From positions 1 to 32,441 of the forward strand of contig VGZI01000056.1 of NCBI GenBank assembly GCA_016872605.1: 32,441 nucleotides of DNA, written 5' to 3'. A program made the position numbers and the translations under genes. Within the stretch, counting starts at the first letter, position 1, and the number at the start of each line of letters is the position of its first letter. The stretch comes from Planctomycetota bacterium (GTDB lineage Bacteria; Planctomycetota; Planctomycetia; Gemmatales; Gemmataceae). The notes under the pieces are model-generated. The model was given only the letters and a program-made list of their open reading frames with translations, made no database searches and was not told where the DNA came from. Of this stretch, positions 32,229 through 32,441 are shown in pieces.

Positions 32229-32441
32229 GACCGAAATCCGTTGTCCCTGGTCACCTGGAGAAGCCGTGGATATTGTCGCGAAATACCTTGCGAAACTCAA
32301 GGGCGAGCGGCCGGCGTAGAGGCCATTGCGAAGTTACTCCGTCTCGTTCTTTCTCAGGCGGCAAGGATGTCGGCGAACGCCGTTCCCCCGGTGATTGCGT
32401 AGAATCACCTCGATTTGATGCGCCAAGATTTTTTTCCTCGA
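32229..32441. other. smc upstream region at the window edge
   Basis: Two minus-strand frames are open from the right edge: one ends with TAA at 32334-32336 and one with TGA at 32251-32253, 22 bases before the smc ATG. Either could be the tail of an upstream gene, but neither has a recognisable motif and the DNA is too short to decide. A small hairpin GGTGATT/AATCACC lies at 32390-32409. Confidence 0.3.

Overview
The window most likely comes from a planctomycete, probably Gemmata-like or Pirellula-like. The evidence is a very large PVC-type dehydrogenase/HEAT/cytochrome c protein, a Ser/Thr kinase with C-terminal TPRs, a giant secreted WD40 protein, an NPCBM-domain protein, a short protein with the planctomycete 'RVECLEERCVP' N-terminal motif, a formaldehyde-activating-enzyme homologue, and a division-cluster remnant (mraZ, rsmH) with no ftsL-like gene next to it. 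DNA is GC-rich and gene junctions are full of palindromic repeats. Taxonomy is inferred from gene content only.

Layout. 1-3728 (+): a Gly/Lys/Asp-rich protein cut by the left edge, a secreted Pro-rich protein with the same C-terminal tail, a Tat-exported prenyltransferase/terpene-cyclase-fold protein and an NPCBM protein. 9292-3829 (-): WD40 propeller protein, lipocalin-like/YHS protein, GT2 glycosyltransferase; between the first two lie a parS-like palindrome and a long inverted repeat. 9529-10151: two small, less certain genes. 13894-10691 (-): the kinase. 18393-14703 (-): PVC dehydrogenase/cytochrome, then Fae homologue. 19661-18510 (-) and 19843-20958 (+): divergent Gfo/Idh/MocA oxidoreductase and secreted alpha/beta hydrolase. 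24769-21017 (-): rpmB, gatC, gatA, gatB, i.e. ribosomal protein L28 plus the whole tRNA-dependent amidotransferase. 25217-28414 (+): mraZ, rsmH and a bitopic protein with two LysM-like modules. 32228-28500 (-): smc.

The most noteworthy signals are not classical genes. (1) A perfect 20-bp palindrome at 5666-5685 contains the parS consensus, in the same window as smc. (2) At least seven families of palindromic interspersed repeats sit at gene junctions, some directly beside start or stop codons, and two are inserted in frame inside conserved proteins (GatA and the Gfo/Idh/MocA oxidoreductase), as Rickettsia palindromic elements do. (3) mraZ has a clear promoter followed by four TGGNN boxes with exact 10-nt period, the expected autoregulatory MraZ operator, but an intrinsic terminator separates mraZ from rsmH. 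(4) The protein after rsmH has the topology of a bitopic divisome protein with LysM-like ends. (5) The Fae homologue has Glu where catalytic Fae has His. I see no tRNA, rRNA, CRISPR array, transposase or phage gene.
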